A DNA stretch of 18,696 bases from an uncultured Gemmatimonadota bacterium (lineage in GTDB: Bacteria > Gemmatimonadota > Gemmatimonadetes > Gemmatimonadales > Gemmatimonadaceae), in NCBI GenBank assembly GCA_946887155.1, contig CAMPKM010000010.1, positions 1 to 18,696 on the forward strand. Direction: 5' to 3'. A program made the translations under genes and the position numbers. Position 1 is the stretch's first letter. Every line of letters starts with the position of its first letter. Below, piece by piece: positions 14,923 to 18,696 of the stretch. Below the pieces are notes generated by a model. The model had not been told where the DNA came from. It ran no database searches and was given only the letters and a program-made list of their open reading frames with translations.

Positions 14923-16824
14923 ATGACTGAGCCAGACAGTTTCGAATCCGAGCTACGCGCCGCCCTTGGCGACGCGTACGTCCTGGAACGCGAGCTGACC
15001 GGCAGCGGCATGAGCCGTGTGTTCGTGGCGACCGAGAAGTCGCTGAACCGGCAGGTCGTCGTCAAAGTCCTGCCCCCTGACCTCTCGGCGGGCGTGAACC
15101 GCGAGCGGTTCCGGCGCGAGATCCAGCTCGCCGCGCAGCTCCAGCATCCGCACATCGTGCCGTTGCACGCCGCCGGTTCCACCGGCGACCTGCTGTACTT
15201 CACGATGCCGTACATCGAAGGAGAGTCGCTGCGCCATGCGCTCCACGAAAACGTGAAGTTTTCGGCGCGCGATGTCGTGCGGATCCTGCACGACGTGGCG
15301 GATGCGCTGGCCTACGCGCACTCGCGCGGCGTAATCCATCGCGACATCAAGCCGGGCAACGTGCTCCGCAGCGGAAGTCACGCGGTCGTCACCGACTTCG
15401 GCGTCGCCAAGGCCATCTCGGCCGCGCTGCCGGCTGTTGGCATGACGACCAGCGGCATGGCCATCGGGACGCCGGCCTACATGGCGCCCGAACAACTGGC
15501 GGGCGATCCCGCCGCCGACCCTCGCGTCGACATCTACGCGGTTGGCCTGCTCGGCTATGAATTGCTGGCCGGTGAGGCGCCGTTCAAGGCGTCGTCCCCG
15601 CAGGAGACGATGGCGGCGCAGCTCACGCGAGCCCCGGAGCCGATTTCCAAACGACGCCCCGATGCACCGGCTGCGCTGGCGAGCCTGCTCACCCGCTGCC
15701 TGGCGAAAAACCCGGCCGATCGTCCGCAGACCGCCACCGAGGTGGTATCGCTGCTGGACAGTCTCGAGGTCTCGTCAGGCGCCATGGCGCCGCAGCGCGC
15801 ATTCACCCCGGTCCGCATGTGGGTGATTGGCGGCGCGGTGGCCGCGGCGGCGGTCGCCGCGTTCGCCATGTGGCCGCGAGATGAGGCCACGCCCGGCATG
15901 GGGATTTCCATCGTGCCCGATTCCACCGTCGTTGTGTCGCCAACCGGAACGGCCGCAACGTTGACGCGGGAAGATTCGCTCGCCATCGCCCGCGCCATCC
16001 AGAAGAAGATCGATGAGCAGGAGCCGGTGGTCACGGCCAAAGCCGAATCGGTTCGCACCGAAGTGGCGGCGCCCGCGTCGGCCGCCACCCCGGGCAACCA
16101 GGATATCAACCAGATGATGTCCCGCTTTGCGGACTCACTCCGCGCTGAAATCCAGAAGGCAGTGCTGGACTCCGTGACCCGCGCCCGGGGGCCCGCGTCG
16201 CCGGGCTACACGTTCGTCACGGGCGACGCCCGCCTCGACTCCATGGTGCGTCGCATAACGCGAGACGCGCAACGCATGGAGATGCGCGGTCCGGATGTCG
16301 ACCGCGCGTTCCGGAACGCACCCCAGCCGGGAGAACCGCCGCGGTTCACCCAGCTCAGCCGAGAGGCCTTTGCCGAGCGAGCCGCATCGCTGGGAACACC
16401 GCGCCGACTGTTCGTCTCGTTCCCCATGCTCAGCTCTCGCGCACAGGTCGCGGCGCCGCAGGTCGACTCGCTGGTCGACAGCCTGCGGACGGTCCTGGCG
16501 CGCGACGGCCGTTACCTGCTCATCCCCTCCGACAGCGTCCGGGCCGCGCTGCGGCAGACACGAACGGTGAGTGCGATTGCCAACGCGCTGGACGTCGACC
16601 TGTTCGTGTCGATCAGTGCGTCGGTGCTCCAGGATTCGTCGGTTCTCGTGCAGCTGACTACCCGCGACCTGACCGCGCACTCGGCCTTCGCGACACGTTC
16701 GGTGGCGCGACATGCGCCTCGGGACAAGCTGCTCTCGGGCGTGGACTCGCTCCTCAATCAGGCGACGCGTTTCCTCCGGGAACAGGACTACGCGCCGCGC
16801 CGAACCCCCCGGCGCGAACGATAG
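14923..16824 (+). CDS. Membrane Ser/Thr protein kinase (PknB-like) with periplasmic C-terminal domain
   Basis: A 633-residue protein. The N-terminal Hanks-type kinase domain (residues 20-281) is complete: glycine loop GSGMSRVF (27-34), K48 in VVVKVL, E66, catalytic HRDIKPGN (139-146), DFG (158-160) and APE (188-190). One membrane span (WVIGGAVAAAAVAAFAMW, 300-317) follows. The periplasmic part begins with a Ser/Ala-rich spacer and ends with an alpha/beta domain (LFVSFPMLSS, VDSLRTVLARDGRYLLIPSDSVRAAL, ALDVDLFVSISASVL) resembling the TolB-like/FlgO-type domains often fused to such kinases. ATG 14923 has no Shine-Dalgarno sequence; a TAGTAT at 14895-14900 could be a -10 box of a short leader. 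It converges on the plug-domain gene with only two bases between stops. Confidence 0.9.
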   Translation: MTEPDSFESELRAALGDAYVLERELTGSGMSRVFVATEKSLNRQVVVKVLPPDLSAGVNRERFRREIQLAAQLQHPHIVPLHAAGSTGDLLYFTMPYIEGESLRHALHENVKFSARDVVRILHDVADALAYAHSRGVIHRDIKPGNVLRSGSHAVVTDFGVAKAISAALPAVGMTTSGMAIGTPAYMAPEQLAGDPAADPRVDIYAVGLLGYELLAGEAPFKASSPQETMAAQLTRAPEPISKRRPDAPAALASLLTRCLAKNPADRPQTATEVVSLLDSLEVSSGAMAPQRAFTPVRMWVIGGAVAAAAVAAFAMWPRDEATPGMGISIVPDSTVVVSPTGTAATLTREDSLAIARAIQKKIDEQEPVVTAKAESVRTEVAAPASAATPGNQDINQMMSRFADSLRAEIQKAVLDSVTRARGPASPGYTFVTGDARLDSMVRRITRDAQRMEMRGPDVDRAFRNAPQPGEPPRFTQLSREAFAERAASLGTPRRLFVSFPMLSSRAQVAAPQVDSLVDSLRTVLARDGRYLLIPSDSVRAALRQTRTVSAIANALDVDLFVSISASVLQDSSVLVQLTTRDLTAHSAFATRSVARHAPRDKLLSGVDSLLNQATRFLREQDYAPRRTPRRER

Positions 16825-16826
16825 CC

Positions 16827-18320
16827 CTAACGAGACTCGGGTGGCCGCGCCCGGCGCAGCTCGGGTCGTGTCCAGATCGCGATCGCGCCGCAGCGTGAAT
16901 TGATGTCCTGGAATTCGATCGGCCGCTGGCTTTCGCGTACGTATACCTCGACCCCGGCGATTTCCTCCGCCCGATACAGTCCCTCGATTTCGCCCGCCGT
17001 GTACTGGCTTCGCTGGCCGTCGAGGTAGATCGTCGGTACGCACAAGCCCATGCTCCGCCCATCGTCGGTGCCGGTGAAATCCATCAGGATCGAAAAGCCG
17101 TCACGGTAATTGAGGCGGACGCCAGGGATGGACTGGACCAGGTTGGAGAACCGCATGCCGCGGTACCGTTCGATCTCACGCGGGCCGATGAACGTGCCAC
17201 CAAGATTGCGCTCGCGATTCGTCTGGAACTTGGCCAAGTTGCGCGAGAACACGAGCGTGGCCTGCACCTTGACCGTCTCCAGCGTCACCAGCCGGTCGCC
17301 GATGAACACCTCCGCCTGCGCCGGCTGGTCCTCGGCGAGGTGCACGACCTGCGTGGCCGGCAGGTAGCCTAACGCACGCACCTCCAGCGTATGGGTGCCC
17401 CCGGGCAGGCTGTCGAGCGCATAGTAGCCGCGATCGCTGGAGTTGCTGGAGAGGTTGGTGCCACGAACGAGGACACGCGCCCCGTCGACGCCGTTCCCGC
17501 GTTCGTCGCGCACGATGCCGGTGAGCCTGGCACCGCCGCGCCACACCATCTCCGGCTTGAGGACGCGAACCGTCGTGTCGAGCGGCGTGATCGTGTCGAT
17601 CGCCGCACTCGGCACACGCCGCGCCCCGCCGACGTGGAACGTCACATGCCGAAGTCCCGTGCGTGGGACCTCGACCGCGATGAAGCCACTCGAGTCCGCG
17701 CCTGACGACGCACTCACGGTCAGCTCGACGTCGCCCGGTACGTCGCACATGGCAAACCACCCGGGCGCCTGGGTCGTGGCATCGGCCGCCATGTTGCGCG
17801 ACCGGACGCTTCCTCGCTCGATGATGGTCTCCCCCCACTCGACGGTAACCGTTGATGCGCTGAGTGGTGTCGACGATCCCGTCTCGAACACGTGGCCGAT
17901 CAGGAGGCCAAGGGAGTCGGACACGGAGTTCGGCCCGCAGATCGTCTGGATGATGGTCCGCGGTGAGGGCGTCGCGAAATTCAGGACCTGCGTCGAGTCG
18001 CCAAGGTCGAAGGCGGTCGGTGCACCGACCAGGCCGAGCGTATCGAGCGCGTCGTGGAAGAAACCGGCGACGTAGTGGCCACGCTGGAGTTCGCGAATGA
18101 CGAATCGTCCGGCGGTGTCGGTGACGGCAGACGTCGACCGCCCCGCGACTGTGCCGCTTGCGCCAGTGAACTGGATCGTCGCGCCCACGAGGGGCCGGTT
18201 GGCGACACTGTCGAACACAGTGCCAGTCACGGAAACGCGTGCTCCTGCCTCAGCGGGCACGGGCTGCTGCGATGCGGCCGTCGTCGCCGAAATGAGAAGC
18301 AGGGTCAGGGAGCGTCGCAT
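16827..18320 (-). CDS. Outer-membrane protein: carboxypeptidase-regulatory-like domains plus TonB-receptor plug, no barrel
   Basis: A 497-residue exported protein (signal peptide RRSLTLLLISATTAAS). Three beta-sandwich units follow: CarboxypepD-regulatory-like (VSVTGTVFDSVANRPLVGATI, residues 29-116), a second of similar type (LLIGHVFETGSSTPLSASTVTV) and a third (LTGIVRDERGNGVDGARVLV, about 266-343). A TonB-box-like LETVKV then leads into a plug domain (REIERYRGMRFSNLVQSIPGVRL, PTIYLDGQR, IAGVEVYVR, CGAIAIWTR). The protein stops right after the plug, so the 22-strand barrel of TonB receptors is absent. This architecture recurs in Gemmatimonadota, with unknown role. ATG 18318-18320 is preferred over TTG 18326. 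It lies directly behind a paralogous gene. Confidence 0.83.
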   Translation of the reverse strand: MRRSLTLLLISATTAASQQPVPAEAGARVSVTGTVFDSVANRPLVGATIQFTGASGTVAGRSTSAVTDTAGRFVIRELQRGHYVAGFFHDALDTLGLVGAPTAFDLGDSTQVLNFATPSPRTIIQTICGPNSVSDSLGLLIGHVFETGSSTPLSASTVTVEWGETIIERGSVRSRNMAADATTQAPGWFAMCDVPGDVELTVSASSGADSSGFIAVEVPRTGLRHVTFHVGGARRVPSAAIDTITPLDTTVRVLKPEMVWRGGARLTGIVRDERGNGVDGARVLVRGTNLSSNSSDRGYYALDSLPGGTHTLEVRALGYLPATQVVHLAEDQPAQAEVFIGDRLVTLETVKVQATLVFSRNLAKFQTNRERNLGGTFIGPREIERYRGMRFSNLVQSIPGVRLNYRDGFSILMDFTGTDDGRSMGLCVPTIYLDGQRSQYTAGEIEGLYRAEEIAGVEVYVRESQRPIEFQDINSRCGAIAIWTRPELRRARPPESR

Positions 18321-18327
18321 CGTCAAA

Positions 18328-18696
18328 CTATTTGGACCAGATGAGCACTACGCCACACGTATTGGCTGACGACTGATACTGGGGAGGTGCCCCGATCGCG
18401 CGCGGATAGATCTCGATGCCGGCGACTTGTTGTGGCATGACGAGTTCATTCACGAAATCATCGACCAAAGGGGGGGCCCTCCCTGCGATGCGCACGCGAT
18501 CGAGATAAACGGACATCAGGCAACCGCCCTGCCCCCTGAGGATGTCGCTCCGAGGGCTCAAGATGTTGTGCTCCACCCTGACTGCGGGAACACCTTCGGC
18601 CATGTTGAGAATCTGGGTAGGCTTCCTGAAATCGAGGTCTTCGGGCGTTATGAAGTAGCCGTGGTTGATTCCGTTCTCAGCGTCCTTCATCCGCTG
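18328..18696 (-). CDS. Plug-domain protein, paralogue, C-terminal part (partial at right edge)
   Basis: The frame is open to the right edge, so the gene begins outside the window. The visible 120 or so residues are the end of a TonB-receptor-plug-type protein: GYFITPEDLDFRKPTQILNMAEGVPAVRV, a Cys-containing CLMSVYLDRVRI, VAGIEIYPRA and the end CGVVLIWSK. It aligns segment by segment with the neighbouring gene (YLDGQR, IAGVEVYVR, CGAIAIWTR), so the two are tandem paralogues. The downstream gene starts within about 10 bases of this stop, suggesting one transcript. Confidence 0.75.
   Translation of the reverse strand, partial: QRMKDAENGINHGYFITPEDLDFRKPTQILNMAEGVPAVRVEHNILSPRSDILRGQGGCLMSVYLDRVRIAGRAPPLVDDFVNELVMPQQVAGIEIYPRAIGAPPQYQSSANTCGVVLIWSK

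Overview
The window is about 18.7 kb of GC-rich bacterial DNA with dense genes on both strands. The gene families point to Gemmatimonadota, or a close relative with a similar lifestyle. They include an ADOP-type duplicated MacB/FtsX permease, an Asp-box propeller protein, a Ser/Thr kinase with one membrane span and a periplasmic tail, and two stand-alone plug-domain outer-membrane proteins with carboxypeptidase-regulatory-like domains. This placement is inferred from gene families; no rRNA or tRNA gene is present to settle it.

Layout. Positions 1-2477 (+) hold an ADOP permease that runs in from the left edge and is split by a one-base frameshift near 552. Positions 2514-3515 (-) encode a P-loop kinase fused to a dCMP deaminase, divergent from rsmD at 3658-4173 (+). 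At about 4224-4367 (-) lies what looks like the last ~48 codons of a lost propeller or kinase-type gene, followed by a secreted GH43 glycosidase (4414-5394, -). A membrane diguanylate cyclase (5660-6841, +) converges on a secreted DUF1080/3-keto-disaccharide-hydrolase-type protein (6942-7760, -); a REP-like palindrome sits between them. Positions 8075-9560 (+) carry an OsmC-family gene, a four-span membrane protein and a small secreted protein. Positions 9648-12588 (+) hold an Asp-box (BNR/VPS10-like) propeller protein broken near its N-terminus, overlapped by a gene with an HExxH motif (12585-13133). Then come a SAM methyltransferase (13256-14110), an FMN split-barrel protein (14122-14775) and the Ser/Thr kinase (14923-16824). 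The kinase converges, two bases apart, with two tandem plug-domain genes on the minus strand (16827-18320 and 18328 to the right edge).

The most notable observation is in the OsmC gene. The apparent stop codon (UGA, 8459-8461) falls exactly where OsmC proteins carry their second redox cysteine. The same frame continues for 20 more codons that read as a normal OsmC C-terminus. Twenty bases after the UGA is a perfect 7-bp hairpin with a GGUC loop, the loop type that SelB recognises in bacterial SECIS elements. The gene is therefore best read as a selenoprotein, OsmC-Sec, of 149 residues. Other observations are the kinase-deaminase fusion with the architecture of anti-phage AvcD/DcdV, an over-represented GCCTAACG octamer that overrides codon preference, a palindromic REP-like element, a short TCACGA tandem repeat, and two genes broken by small indels.

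Working together: the secreted GH43 and DUF1080 proteins and the plug-domain proteins suggest scavenging of plant or microbial glycans across an outer membrane. The diguanylate cyclase and the kinase provide signalling. The OsmC-Sec protein would act in peroxide detoxification. No CRISPR array, tRNA, rRNA, insertion sequence or prophage gene was seen.
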